Shown here one piece after another: positions 33,125 to 41,857 of a stretch of 64,000 nt of DNA. The notes beneath the pieces are model-generated. The model saw only the letters and a list, made by a program, of their open reading frames with translations. It did not search any database and was not told where the DNA came from. The DNA lies in the NCBI RefSeq assembly GCF_002117935.1, contig NZ_BDJE01000047.1, forward strand, positions 1 through 64,000, read 5' to 3'. Each line of letters begins with the position of its first letter. Position 1 is the stretch's first letter. This stretch comes from Nocardioides sp. PD653-B2. Lineage in GTDB: Bacteria; Actinomycetota; Actinomycetes; Propionibacteriales; Nocardioidaceae. The position numbers and the translations under genes are program-made.

Positions 33125-34402
33125 GTGACCGCCGACCTCGTCTATCTCGTCGCCGGGGCGAGTCTCCTGCTCGCCATCGTGCTGCCGGCGCTGCTCGATC
33201 GGTGGGCGATCTCCGCCCCCATGGTGCTGGTGGCGGTCGGCATCGCGGTGGGGTTCACCTCGCTGCCGGACGGGCTGCCGCTGGACCCGCAGACCAACCG
33301 TGCCGCGATCGAGCACGTCACCGAGCTCGCCGTCCTGGTGGCGCTGATGGGCGTCGGCCTGGCGCTCGACCGCCCGCTGTCGCTGCGCCGGCGCGCGTCG
33401 TGGGCCCGGTGGGGGACGACCTGGCGACTGCTCGGCATCACGATGCCGCTCTGCATCGGCGCGGTGGCCCTGCTCGCGTGGGGGGCGGGCGTGGCCCCGG
33501 CCGCCGCCCTTCTCCTCGGGGCCGTGCTCGCTCCGACCGACCCGGTGCTGGCCTCGGACGTCCAGGTGGCGGGTCCGGAGACCGGGGACCACGAGGTCGA
33601 CGAGTCCGACGAGCTCCGGTTCGCGCTCACCTCGGAGGCCGGGCTCAACGACGGGCTGGCCTTCCCGTTCGTGTACGCCGCGATCCTGCTGGCGACCGAG
33701 GGCGCGGTGCAGAACTGGGCGCTCGAGTGGGTGGGCTTCTACCTGATCGGCAAGATCGTCCTCGGCGTGCTGGCGGGCATCGTCGTCGGGCGGGTGCTGT
33801 CCTACGTGGCCTTCCGCTCGGCCAACCCGTCCCTGCGGGTCGCCGAGCGGGGCGAGTCGCTCATGGCGCTCGCCGCCCTCGTCTCGGCGTACGGCGTCGG
33901 CGAGGTGATCGGCGGCTACGGCTTCCTGTCGGTGTTCGTCTGTGCGATGACGTTCCGCTCCGCCGAGCGCTCCCACGACTACCACGCCGCCATGCACCAG
34001 GTGGCCGAGCGGCTGGAGCGGCTGCTGACGCTCTTCGTGCTGCTGGTCCTCGGCATCGCGCTCTCCCGCGGCCTGCTGGCCAGCCTGGACTGGCGCGGCG
34101 TCACGATCGGGCTCGCGCTGATCTTCGTGGTGCGGCCGGTCGCCGGCCTGGTCGCCCTGTCGCCGCGGCTGTTCGGAGGGTCGCGGCTGACCGGCCGCCA
34201 GCACTGGGCCGCTGCGTTCTTCGGGGTCCGCGGCGTCGGCTCGATCTTCTACCTGGCCTACGCCGCGGGCGAGGCGGACGAGCTGGGCACCGACTGGCTG
34301 TGGTCGACGGTGGCGTTCACCGTCGTGGCCTCGGTCCTGGTGCACGGCGCCCTCGCCTCGCCCGTGCTGCGGCGCGTCGACGAGGAGCCCGCGCCCGGCT
34401 GA
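33125..34402 (+). CDS. Monovalent cation:proton antiporter (CPA1/NhaP-like)
   Basis: A 425-residue membrane protein with about twelve hydrophobic segments. LGAVLAPTDPVLASDVQVAG carries the transport-site TDP motif of CPA1 exchangers. LTSEAGLNDGLAFPFVYAAI carries the conserved ND pair. These place it with Na+(K+)/H+ antiporters. The GTG start at 33125 follows GAGAGGGGCCGG. It may belong to the preceding operon's strand run but has its own spacing. Confidence 0.9.
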   Translation: MTADLVYLVAGASLLLAIVLPALLDRWAISAPMVLVAVGIAVGFTSLPDGLPLDPQTNRAAIEHVTELAVLVALMGVGLALDRPLSLRRRASWARWGTTWRLLGITMPLCIGAVALLAWGAGVAPAAALLLGAVLAPTDPVLASDVQVAGPETGDHEVDESDELRFALTSEAGLNDGLAFPFVYAAILLATEGAVQNWALEWVGFYLIGKIVLGVLAGIVVGRVLSYVAFRSANPSLRVAERGESLMALAALVSAYGVGEVIGGYGFLSVFVCAMTFRSAERSHDYHAAMHQVAERLERLLTLFVLLVLGIALSRGLLASLDWRGVTIGLALIFVVRPVAGLVALSPRLFGGSRLTGRQHWAAAFFGVRGVGSIFYLAYAAGEADELGTDWLWSTVAFTVVASVLVHGALASPVLRRVDEEPAPG

Positions 34403-34513
34403 CGGCCACCGGCCGCTGCTGGTGCAGAGCGCGGACTTCGACCGCAGCGCCCCGCCGCACGCCTCCGCGAAGGGCGCCTTCGCCGGGCCGCGTCCTCGCG
34501 CCGACCTGACCCT

Positions 34514-34584
34514 TGTAACGCGGGGTTAGGACCACTAGGAACCCGTTAGAACGGGGTCACCAGAGGTCCTAACCCCGCGTTACA
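34514..34584. repeat. 20-bp perfect inverted repeat with a nested inner dyad
   Basis: TGTAACGCGGGGTTAGGACC at 34514-34533 is exactly complementary to 34565-34584. The 31-nt centre contains a second dyad, ACCCGTT-ag-AACGGGG. On one strand this folds into a long two-tier hairpin. It lies between the antiporter stop (34402) and the P450 promoter. It could be a terminator or a palindromic mobile repeat. The rest of 34403-34613 holds no gene. Confidence 0.75.
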
Positions 34585-34614
34585 GCCGCGGGCGGAGCTG
34601 CGGGGAGACACCCC

Positions 34615-34646
34615 TATTGACGTCTGTTCAATAACGGGCGTAGCGT
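34615..34646 (+). promoter_or_regulatory. P450 promoter with overlapping dyad
   Basis: TTGACG (34617-34622) and TAGCGT (34641-34646) with 18 bp between them form a sigma-70-like promoter. The predicted start falls at the ATG 34654, so the mRNA may be leaderless. The -35 is embedded in the dyad TATTGA-cgtctgt-TCAATA (34615-34633), a good site for a TetR-like repressor. Confidence 0.6.
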
Positions 34647-34653
34647 CGCCGCC

Positions 34654-36030
34654 ATGGCCACCCTCGATGACGTGAGCGAGCTGACCGCCGAGCGGTTCCG
34701 GCGGATGAGCCCCGGCAACGGCCCGAAGCTCCCGCCGGTGGACCTGACCGGGCTCCCGCCCGGACCGAGCTGGCCGGTGCTGATCCAGACGGCGTGCCTG
34801 CTGCGGTTCCGGCACTGGTTCCACCCCTACCTGCGCCGCACGTACGGCGACGTCTTCACCGTGCGGATCGCCCCGGGCGGCCGGCCGTTGGTCTTCTTCA
34901 CCCGGCCCGAGCACGCCAAGGAGATCTTCGCCGGCGACCCCGAGGTCTTCCACGCCGGCAAGGCCAACGGGATCCTGGGTCCGATCATGGGCGAGCACTC
35001 CCTGCTGCTCCAGGACTCCGGCGAGCACAAGCGCGCCCGCAAGCTGCTGATGCCGGCGTTCAACGGGCACGCCCTGAGGGAGTACCAGGCGCTGGTGACC
35101 GAGGTGGCGAAGGCCGAGGTCGCCGACTGGCGCACCGGCGAGGAGTTCCGCTCCCTCGACCGGATGAACGCGCTCACCCTCGAGGTGATCCTGCGCGTCG
35201 TCTTCGGCGTCACCGACGAGAAGCGGTTGGCCGCGCTGCGGCCGCGGGTCAACAGGACCGTCAACATCAGCCCGGTGGTGCTGCTCGGCTGGGGCTACCC
35301 GAAGCTGCAGAAGTTCGGGCCCTGGAAGCGGACCGTCGACAACCAGGGCGAGCTCGACGAGCTGATGTACGCCGAGATCCGCGAGCGGCGCTCGGCCTCC
35401 GACCTCGCCGAGCGCACCGACGTGCTGTCGAAGCTCATCGTCCAGGGCGAGGCGGGGGACCAGCTGACCGACACCGAGCTGCGCGACCAGCTCGTCACCC
35501 TCCTGCTCGCCGGCCACGAGACGACCGCGACCGCGCTGGCGTGGGCGCTCTACGAGGCGGGCCGCGACCCCGAGCTGCTGGCCCGCTGCCGGACCGCCGC
35601 GACCGAGGGCGACGACGACTTCCTGGACGCGGTGATGAAGGAGTCGATGCGGCTGCACCCGGTGATCCCGATGGTGGTGCGCACGCTGATGAAGCCGGCC
35701 ACCATCGCGGGCTACGACCTGCCGCAGGGCACCACGGTCGGGCCGTCGATCATCCTGGCCCACCAGCGCGAGGACAACCACGAGGACCCGTGGGCGTTCC
35801 GGCCCGAGCGCTTCCTCGGCCACAACCCGCCCACCAACACGTGGATCCCGTTCGGGGGCGGCGTGCGCCGCTGCATCGGTGCCGGCTTCGCGCTGATGGA
35901 GGGCGTCGCGGTGCTGCGCGAGGTGTTCGCGGCGTACGACGTCACGACGGTCGGCGACGACGAGCCGAAGGTCCGCAACATCACCAGCGTGCCGCGCAAC
36001 GGCGCCCGGATCCGGGTCACGGCCCGATAA
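34654..36030 (+). CDS. Cytochrome P450
   Basis: A 458-residue heme monooxygenase. The I-helix oxygen-binding motif is LLLAGHETTATALAWALYEA, the K-helix ExxR is KESMRLHPVIPMVV, and the heme loop is FGGGVRRCIGAGFALMEG with the axial Cys. The start is short and hydrophilic with no membrane anchor, as in soluble bacterial P450s. Substrate unknown; HPVIPMVVRTLMKP is typical of the CYP110/CYP102-like bacterial groups. The downstream MFS exporter starts 43 bp later on the same strand. Confidence 0.93.
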   Translation: MATLDDVSELTAERFRRMSPGNGPKLPPVDLTGLPPGPSWPVLIQTACLLRFRHWFHPYLRRTYGDVFTVRIAPGGRPLVFFTRPEHAKEIFAGDPEVFHAGKANGILGPIMGEHSLLLQDSGEHKRARKLLMPAFNGHALREYQALVTEVAKAEVADWRTGEEFRSLDRMNALTLEVILRVVFGVTDEKRLAALRPRVNRTVNISPVVLLGWGYPKLQKFGPWKRTVDNQGELDELMYAEIRERRSASDLAERTDVLSKLIVQGEAGDQLTDTELRDQLVTLLLAGHETTATALAWALYEAGRDPELLARCRTAATEGDDDFLDAVMKESMRLHPVIPMVVRTLMKPATIAGYDLPQGTTVGPSIILAHQREDNHEDPWAFRPERFLGHNPPTNTWIPFGGGVRRCIGAGFALMEGVAVLREVFAAYDVTTVGDDEPKVRNITSVPRNGARIRVTAR

Positions 36031-36073
36031 ATCCGGTCGCGGAGCGCGCGCTCCGCTGCGACGATCCTCCCTT

Positions 36074-37357
36074 GTGATCGACCGCCTCAAGGCACTTCGC
36101 CTGGACACCACCCCGCTGCGGACGTCGCGCGACTTCCGGCTGCTGTTCCTGGCGGGCACGGTCTTCTACTTCGGCGCGATGGTCAGCTACGTCGCGATCC
36201 CCTACCAGGTCTACACCCTGACCGGCTCCAACTTCGCGGTCGGCGCGATCGGCCTGGTCGAGCTGGTGCCGCTCGTCGTCTTCGGCCTGTACGGCGGTGC
36301 GCTGGCCGACCACGTCGACCGGCGCAAGCTGCTGATCTCCACGGGCATCGCGCAGGCCGCGTTCACCGCCGTGCTCGCCGGGAACGCGTTCCGCGACGAC
36401 CCGAACCTGGTGGTGATCTTCGTGGCCTCGGCGTTCCTGGCCGCGAGCTCGTCACTGCAGCGGCCGTCCCGCGAGGCACTGATGCCGCGGACCGTGACCC
36501 ACGACCAGATCCCCGCCGCCAACGCACTGACGAGCCTCGGCGTCCAGCTCGGCGTGCTGGTCGGCCCGGCGGTCGGCGGCCTGCTCGTGGCGTACGTCGG
36601 GATCGGCTGGTGCTTCCTCATCGACATCGGCGGCCTCGGGATCGCGACCTTCCTCTTCGTCCTGATGCGGCCCTACCCGCACCGCTCCGAGACCACGCCG
36701 CCGAGCCTGGCCGGCATCGGGCAGGGGCTCACCTACGCGTTCCGGCGCCGCGACCTGCTCGGCACCTACCTGGTCGACATCGCGGCGATGTTCCTGGCCA
36801 TGCCGGTGGTGCTCTTCCCGGCCGTCGCCGAGGAGGTCTTCGGCCAGCCGCAGGTGCTCGGCCTGCTCTACTCCGCCGAGACCGTCGGCGCGCTGGTGGC
36901 CACCGCGCTCAGCGGCTGGACCAGCCGCATCCACCACCACGGCCGGGCGATCGTGATCGCGGCCGCGGCGTACGGCGGCTTCGTCGCCCTGGCCGGGCTG
37001 ATGCCGTCGATCTGGCTGATGGCGGTCTGCTTCGCGTTGTCCGGGTCGGCCGACATGATCTCGGGCGTCTTCCGCGGCACGATCTGGAGCCAGACGATCC
37101 CCGAGAACATGCGTGGCCGGCTGGCCGGCATCGAGATGCTGTCCTACTCGATCGGACCGCTCGGCGGCCAGGTCCGCGCCGGCATCACCGCCGACCTCTG
37201 GTCGGTGCGCGGCGCCATCACCAGCGGTGGGCTCGCGTGCGTCGCGGGCGTCACGATCACGGCCGCCTGCCTGCGCGACTTCTGGACCTACGACAACCGC
37301 ACCGACGAGTACGCGATCGCGGAGCGGGAGACCCGGGCGGCAGCCGGCGGGAGCTGA
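36074..37357 (+). CDS. MFS transporter (EntS-like exporter)
   Basis: A 427-residue MFS protein. FLAGTVFYFGAMVSYVAIPY starts helix 1 and GGALADHVDRRKLLISTGIA is the loop 2-3 motif. The conserved RPSREALMPRTVTHDQIPAA segment is typical of the EntS/enterobactin-exporter-like family. The GTG start at 36074 is 43 bp after the P450, so it may export a P450 product. The substrate is not determined. Confidence 0.87.
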   Translation: MIDRLKALRLDTTPLRTSRDFRLLFLAGTVFYFGAMVSYVAIPYQVYTLTGSNFAVGAIGLVELVPLVVFGLYGGALADHVDRRKLLISTGIAQAAFTAVLAGNAFRDDPNLVVIFVASAFLAASSSLQRPSREALMPRTVTHDQIPAANALTSLGVQLGVLVGPAVGGLLVAYVGIGWCFLIDIGGLGIATFLFVLMRPYPHRSETTPPSLAGIGQGLTYAFRRRDLLGTYLVDIAAMFLAMPVVLFPAVAEEVFGQPQVLGLLYSAETVGALVATALSGWTSRIHHHGRAIVIAAAAYGGFVALAGLMPSIWLMAVCFALSGSADMISGVFRGTIWSQTIPENMRGRLAGIEMLSYSIGPLGGQVRAGITADLWSVRGAITSGGLACVAGVTITAACLRDFWTYDNRTDEYAIAERETRAAAGGS

Positions 37358-37387
37358 TGCGGATTCGGAAACCTCGCCGACGGGTAC

Positions 37388-37467
37388 GATGGTGGTCACA
37401 AGGCAACCGTCGAGTGTCTCTCGGCCGGTGATCAGCAACCATCAGGTGCCTCGACCGAAGGCACTCC
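37388..37467 (+). ncRNA. Structured 5' leader, possible riboswitch, before the DUF3494 gene
   Basis: GATGGT (37388-37393) can pair with ACCATC (37438-37443), enclosing CACAAGGCAACCG and a GGTGATCAGCAACC segment. Just downstream, GTGCCT (37446-37451) pairs with AGGCAC (37459-37464), and the second arm contains the AAGG ribosome-binding site of ATG 37468. This is the layout of a translational on/off switch. The paired GGCAA/GCAA blocks vaguely recall the c-di-GMP (GEMM) aptamer, but I cannot confirm a class. Confidence 0.4.
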
Positions 37468-39459
37468 ATGCAGCGTCGTACCCGTCAGATCTCCACTCGG
37501 ACCCGAATCGCTGGTGTGGCTCTCGGGACCTGCGCGCTTCTCCTGGTGGGCCCGCTCGGGGCAGCGCCGAACGCGAGCGCCGCCGCACCGGCGGTGGCGC
37601 GGGCGGCCACGTTCGTGGACCTCGGCACCGCGGCGTCGTACTCCGTGCTGGCCGGCACCGGCGTCACCAACACCGGTGCCGCCACGGTCCTGGCAGGCGA
37701 CCTGGGACTCAGCCCGTCGGGTGTGATCGCGGGCTTCCCGCCGGGCACGACCAACGGCACGATCCACGACAAGGACGCCGCCGCCGAGCAGGCGCAGGCC
37801 GACCGGCAGCAGGCGTACGACGACGCCGCCGGCCAGACGAGCACCGGTGCCTTCGCCGGTGACCAGGCCGGCGCGGTCTTCAAGCCCGGCGTCTACACCA
37901 GCAGCGCGGCCGTCACGAACACCGGCACCCTGACCCTGGACGCCGACGGCGACCCGAACGCGGTCTTCGTCTTCCAGGTCGGCGCGGCGTTCAGCACCGC
38001 AGCCGCCAGCAAGATCGTGCTGACCGACGGCGCGCTCGCCAACAACGTCTACTGGCAGGTGCTCGGCGCGGTGTCCTTCGGCGCCGGCGCCAAGGCCGTC
38101 GGCACCTTCCTCGGTGCGGGCGCGATCTCGTTCGGCGAGGGCGCCTCGATCAAGGGCCGCGCGCTCACCCCGAGCACCGTCGGGCTGGCGAACAGTCCCT
38201 TCGCCATCTCCAAGGACGACCTGACCGCTCCGGTCGTCACCATCGACGGCGGAGCGACCCGCTCGACCGACGACACGACGCCGACGATCTCGGGCACGAC
38301 CGACGAGCCGGCGGGCGGTTCGGTGGACGTCACGGTCGCCGGGCAGACGCTGACCTCGGTCATCGGCACCGGCGGCACCTGGGCTGTCGGTGCAACCACC
38401 CTCGCCGAGGGCTCGCACGACGTCGTCGCCTCGGTCACCGATCCGTCCCAGAACACCGGCACCGCCCAGCAGGTGCTCACCGTCGACGTGACGGCACCCG
38501 GCGTGACGATCAACGGGGGCCCGCAGCGCTCGACGAAGGACGAGACGCCGGCGATCTCCGGCACCAGCGACGAGCCGGCCGGCAGCACCGTGACCGTCGC
38601 GGTGGCCGACCAGACCCTCACCACGACGACCGTCGAGGGCGGCGCCTGGTTGGTCACGGCCGCCACGCTCTCGGAGAGCTCCCACCAGGTCGTGGCCTCG
38701 GTCGACGACCCCGCCGGCAACACCGGTACGGCGACCCAGGTCCTCACCGTGGACGTCACGGTGCCGGTCGTGACGATCGACGGCGGCGCCACCCGGTCGA
38801 CCAACGACACCTCGCCGTGGACCTACGGGACGACCGCCGAGAAGGCCGGCACGATCGTGCACGTCAGCATCGGTGGCCAGGACCTGACCGCGACCGTGCA
38901 CCCCGGTGGCACCTGGGGAGTGAGTGCGGCCGACCTGAAGGCCGGTCGCTACCAGGTCGTCGCCTCCGTGACCGACGCGGCGAACAACCGCGGCTCCGCC
39001 ACCCAGATGCTCACCGTCGGCAACCCGGGTCCGGCCGACCAGCGCTACCAGCCCGACGCCGCGATCCGGGTGAAGAAGGGCGACTTCGTGGGCGTCGGCT
39101 CCTACGGCGCCGGCCAGCGCGTCGTCGACGACCTCGGCAAGCGTGCCCGGACGGCCGTCTTCGAGGTGCGCCTGACCAATCGCGGTGACGCCGCCGACGC
39201 GATGACCCTGCACGGCACCGCGAAGAGCGCGGCGTTCGGGGTCACCTACCTGGTGGGCGGCCGCGACGTCACCCGCGCGGTCACGGCCGGCACCTACGAG
39301 ACCGGCAACCTGGCGCCCGGGAAGTCGGTCCTGATGACCGTCAAGGTCACCCGGACCAAGGCGGCCAAGGCGGGAGCCCAACGGACCTTCCAGGTCCGCA
39401 CCGTCTCCGCGCACGCGTCGACCAAGCACGACAAGGTCACAGCCGTCGTACGCCGCTGA
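37468..39459 (+). CDS. Secreted DUF3494 (ice-binding-like) protein with Ig-like repeats
   Basis: A 663-residue exported protein. A signal peptide lies at about residues 1-38, and a DUF3494 domain at about residues 48-245 (FVDLGTAASYSVLAGTGVTN ... ANNVYWQVLGAVSFGAG). Three Ig-like (Big) repeats of about 90 residues follow, each opening with a V-T-I-(D/N)-GG segment and containing SGT-(T/S)DEPAG. A C-terminal beta domain of about 140 residues, ending in TVSAHASTKHDKVTAVVRR, closes the protein. DUF3494 proteins bind ice or act as adhesins; here an adhesive surface role is equally likely. No sortase motif or transmembrane anchor is visible. Confidence 0.88.
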   Translation: MQRRTRQISTRTRIAGVALGTCALLLVGPLGAAPNASAAAPAVARAATFVDLGTAASYSVLAGTGVTNTGAATVLAGDLGLSPSGVIAGFPPGTTNGTIHDKDAAAEQAQADRQQAYDDAAGQTSTGAFAGDQAGAVFKPGVYTSSAAVTNTGTLTLDADGDPNAVFVFQVGAAFSTAAASKIVLTDGALANNVYWQVLGAVSFGAGAKAVGTFLGAGAISFGEGASIKGRALTPSTVGLANSPFAISKDDLTAPVVTIDGGATRSTDDTTPTISGTTDEPAGGSVDVTVAGQTLTSVIGTGGTWAVGATTLAEGSHDVVASVTDPSQNTGTAQQVLTVDVTAPGVTINGGPQRSTKDETPAISGTSDEPAGSTVTVAVADQTLTTTTVEGGAWLVTAATLSESSHQVVASVDDPAGNTGTATQVLTVDVTVPVVTIDGGATRSTNDTSPWTYGTTAEKAGTIVHVSIGGQDLTATVHPGGTWGVSAADLKAGRYQVVASVTDAANNRGSATQMLTVGNPGPADQRYQPDAAIRVKKGDFVGVGSYGAGQRVVDDLGKRARTAVFEVRLTNRGDAADAMTLHGTAKSAAFGVTYLVGGRDVTRAVTAGTYETGNLAPGKSVLMTVKVTRTKAAKAGAQRTFQVRTVSAHASTKHDKVTAVVRR

Positions 39460-39526
39460 CTCCACGGTCGAGATCTGGCTGGCCGTCGACGGCCACGAGT
39501 CGGCGGTCCGCCTCGCCTGGGGGGCC

Positions 39527-40603
39527 TCAGCGGATGGTGCCGACCCCGGGGATCAGCGGGAGGTCGAGCGCGGTGACCCAGCCGGGTGGCAGGTCGTTGA
39601 CGGCGGGCACGGCGTTCAGCGCGCGCAGCCCGGTCGCCAGGCAGCCGGCGACGGCCGGGGCGCGGCCGGAGCCGTCGGTGAACCGGAACGCCGTCTCCTG
39701 GCTGATCGACGGCGAGCCCTCGATGTCGACGCGATAGACGTCGTCGGCGGAGCCGGCGGGCCAGTCGGGGGCGGCGTCGAGACCGATCCGGTTCACGTGC
39801 TCGAGCGAGATCACCTCGCGGCCCTGGAAGATCCCGTTGATCGTGAAGCGGATCGCCGCGACCGTGCCGGCCTCGATGACCCCCTTGGCCGTCGTGCGGT
39901 CCTCCGGGGTCACCCACTTCTCCCAGGTGGTGGTGATGTCGTCGAGCTCGATGCCGGCGGCGTGCGCGATCATCGGCACGGTCGCGCCCCACGCCATGAT
40001 CAACAGGTCGGGGATCTCGAGCAGCGGCGTGAACTCGGGCGGTCGCCCGATGCCCATCTCGTCCTCGTAGTCGCCCTCGTAGTCGGTGTAGTCGAGCAGC
40101 TCGGAGGCGCGCACCGATGTGACCTCGCCGCAGAGGCCCATCAGCGTCAGCGGGAAGAGGTCGTTGGCGAAGCCCGGGTCGATACCGGTGGTGAAGCAGG
40201 AGGCCCCGCCGTCCGCGCAGGCCTCGGTGATCGGGTCGATCCAGTTCGGCGGGTTCTGCTTCATCTGTGGCCACACCCAGGGCGTCATCGCGGTCGAGCA
40301 GACGTCGATGCCCGCGCGCAGGAACGCCGACATCACCCGGATGTTGTCGTCCGCGTGCTGCGCGGTCGGGCCGTAGTGCACCAGCGCGTCGGGGCGCAGC
40401 GCGATCAGGTCCTCGACCGAGGTGGTCGCGACGATCCCGGTGGGGGAGTCGAGGCCGCAGAGCTCGGCCACGTCCTTGCCCGCGCGCTCGGAGCGTGAGA
40501 CCCCGACGCCGACCAGCTCGAAGACCGGGTGCTCGAGGATCTCCGCGATCACCATCGACCCCACGACGCCGGTGCCCCAGACGACCACGCGCTTCCTGTC
40601 CAT
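39527..40603 (-). CDS. NAD(P)-dependent dehydrogenase, DapB/amine-dehydrogenase-like
   Basis: A 358-residue protein with a Rossmann N-terminus, MDRKRVVVWGTGVVGSMVIA, and a dihydrodipicolinate-reductase-like C-terminal part (TTGIDPGFANDLFPLTLMGL). It resembles the 2,4-diaminopentanoate dehydrogenase/native amine dehydrogenase group. The start at 40603 has GGAGGAG five bases upstream; the GTG three bases earlier is too close to it. It is last in the minus-strand cluster and is separated from the sulfotransferase gene by a strong hairpin. Substrate unknown. Confidence 0.78.
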   Translation of the reverse strand: MDRKRVVVWGTGVVGSMVIAEILEHPVFELVGVGVSRSERAGKDVAELCGLDSPTGIVATTSVEDLIALRPDALVHYGPTAQHADDNIRVMSAFLRAGIDVCSTAMTPWVWPQMKQNPPNWIDPITEACADGGASCFTTGIDPGFANDLFPLTLMGLCGEVTSVRASELLDYTDYEGDYEDEMGIGRPPEFTPLLEIPDLLIMAWGATVPMIAHAAGIELDDITTTWEKWVTPEDRTTAKGVIEAGTVAAIRFTINGIFQGREVISLEHVNRIGLDAAPDWPAGSADDVYRVDIEGSPSISQETAFRFTDGSGRAPAVAGCLATGLRALNAVPAVNDLPPGWVTALDLPLIPGVGTIR

Positions 40604-40622
40604 CACAGCTCCTCCATCGCGA

Positions 40623-40681
40623 TAGTCCCTGACGTTCTCGGGGTCGGGCGGCGGGTTCGACCCCCGAAACGTCAGGGACTA
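40623..40681. terminator. 24-bp inverted repeat hairpin between sulfotransferase and DapB-like genes
   Basis: Arms 40623-40646 and 40658-40681 match at 22 of 24 positions around an 11-nt loop. The outer TAGTCCCTGACGTT pairs with AACGTCAGGGACTA. It lies 17 bp past the sulfotransferase stop and 20 bp before the next start codon, so termination is likely. Its length and symmetry also fit a palindromic repeat element. Confidence 0.7.
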
Positions 40682-40697
40682 CCGGAAATAAGTCGGT

Positions 40698-41855
40698 CTA
40701 CCGGTCGAAGGCGGCCCGGACCCGCGCCTCGGTGAGGCCGTAGTCCTTGAGCGTGTAGGTGTGCGAGGGCTTCGCCTTGCCCTGCTTGGACTCCTGGTCG
40801 ACCGCCTCGATCGCCGCCTGCACCTCGGGGGTCCAGTCGAGCCCGAACTGGTCGTAGACCCGCCGGGTCACGCCGAGCGGGTCGGTCACCAGGTCCTCGA
40901 AGGCCACGTCGACGAACTGGCTCTGGTCGTACGCCGGCCGCGCGTCGTGGAAGGCGTGGAAGGCGCGCGACCACAGGTCGAGCTGGGTGTGGCCGATGAC
41001 GCCGCCGACGTACGTCGAGCTGTGGCCGGCCGTGGTCTCGGCCGAGAGCGAGCACGACGACGCGATGCAGGTGACCGGGTCGCGGTGCGTGTAGACGATC
41101 AGCGCGTCGGGGTAGACGGTCATCAGCGCGTCGAGCGCGGTCATGTGCGACGGGTTCTTGAGCACCCAGCGCTTCTCCTGGTCGTTGAGGCCGACCAGCT
41201 GGAGGTTCTCCTTGTGCCGCGCGTAGGCGTCCGTCCAGTCCTGCCGCTTCAGCCACTCGGTGTAGCGCGGCAGGTTGGCCAGCGACTCGTAGGAGTTGGA
41301 CTTGCCGGTCTGGCGCAGCAGCCGCCAGCACTCCTCCACGGTGGTGGCATCCATGTAGTGGATGCCCATGAACTCCGGGCTCTCGACGTGGTGCGCCGAG
41401 AACGCCTGCTGCATGGCGGTGAAGATCGGGTCGGTGTCCCACGTCTCGCGCGGCGGCCGCGGCTGCGGGTACTGGGTCAGCCACATCTCCAGGCCCTGGG
41501 CGCGCGGGTCGGCGTGCAGGTAGCGGTGCAGCGCGGTGGTGCCGGTGCGCGGCAGGCCCATCAGGAAGACCGGCCGCTCGATCGGGACGTCGCGATGCTC
41601 CGGGTGGGCGGCGAACTGCGCCTGGGTGAGGAGTACGCCGACCAGCGCCGACTTCACCTCGGAGCGCTGGAAGTAGTTGCCCCGCGGCGTCAGCCCGGCC
41701 TCCGGGGATGCGAGGTCCTCGACCAGGACCCGCAGCCCCTCCTCGTGGGCGGTGCCCCCGAAGTCACTCATCCCGGTGGTGCGGACGGCGGCCGCGACGA
41801 TGTCGTCGTACGTCCCGAGGTCGGGCCGCTCGCGCACCATGATGTTGTCCGACAT
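40698..41855 (-). CDS. Sulfotransferase family protein
   Basis: A 385-residue protein with the PAPS-binding P-loop-like motif RPVFLMGLPRTGTTALHRYL (about residues 95-114). A second motif is WVLKNPSHMTALDALMTVYP, followed by VYTHRDPVTCIASSCSLSAE, the 3'-phosphate-binding strand-helix. This is the Sulfotransfer_3 group common in mycobacteria and nocardioforms. It would transfer sulfate from PAPS to a hydroxyl acceptor, possibly a sterol- or lipid-like one given the cluster. It starts 2 bp from the SDR stop, so they are one operon. Confidence 0.88.
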   Translation of the reverse strand: MSDNIMVRERPDLGTYDDIVAAAVRTTGMSDFGGTAHEEGLRVLVEDLASPEAGLTPRGNYFQRSEVKSALVGVLLTQAQFAAHPEHRDVPIERPVFLMGLPRTGTTALHRYLHADPRAQGLEMWLTQYPQPRPPRETWDTDPIFTAMQQAFSAHHVESPEFMGIHYMDATTVEECWRLLRQTGKSNSYESLANLPRYTEWLKRQDWTDAYARHKENLQLVGLNDQEKRWVLKNPSHMTALDALMTVYPDALIVYTHRDPVTCIASSCSLSAETTAGHSSTYVGGVIGHTQLDLWSRAFHAFHDARPAYDQSQFVDVAFEDLVTDPLGVTRRVYDQFGLDWTPEVQAAIEAVDQESKQGKAKPSHTYTLKDYGLTEARVRAAFDR

Positions 41856-41857
41856 GG

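Noticed and set aside
37432..39465. 677-codon minus-strand frame opposite the DUF3494 protein gene
   Set aside because: Shadow of a repeat-containing gene; the plus strand has a signal peptide and recognisable domains.
40647..40667. GGTTCGA-like T-arm suggesting a tRNA
   Set aside because: The motif is part of the palindrome loop and arm; no acceptor stem, D-arm or anticodon arm can be built around it. No tRNA or rRNA gene was found in the window.
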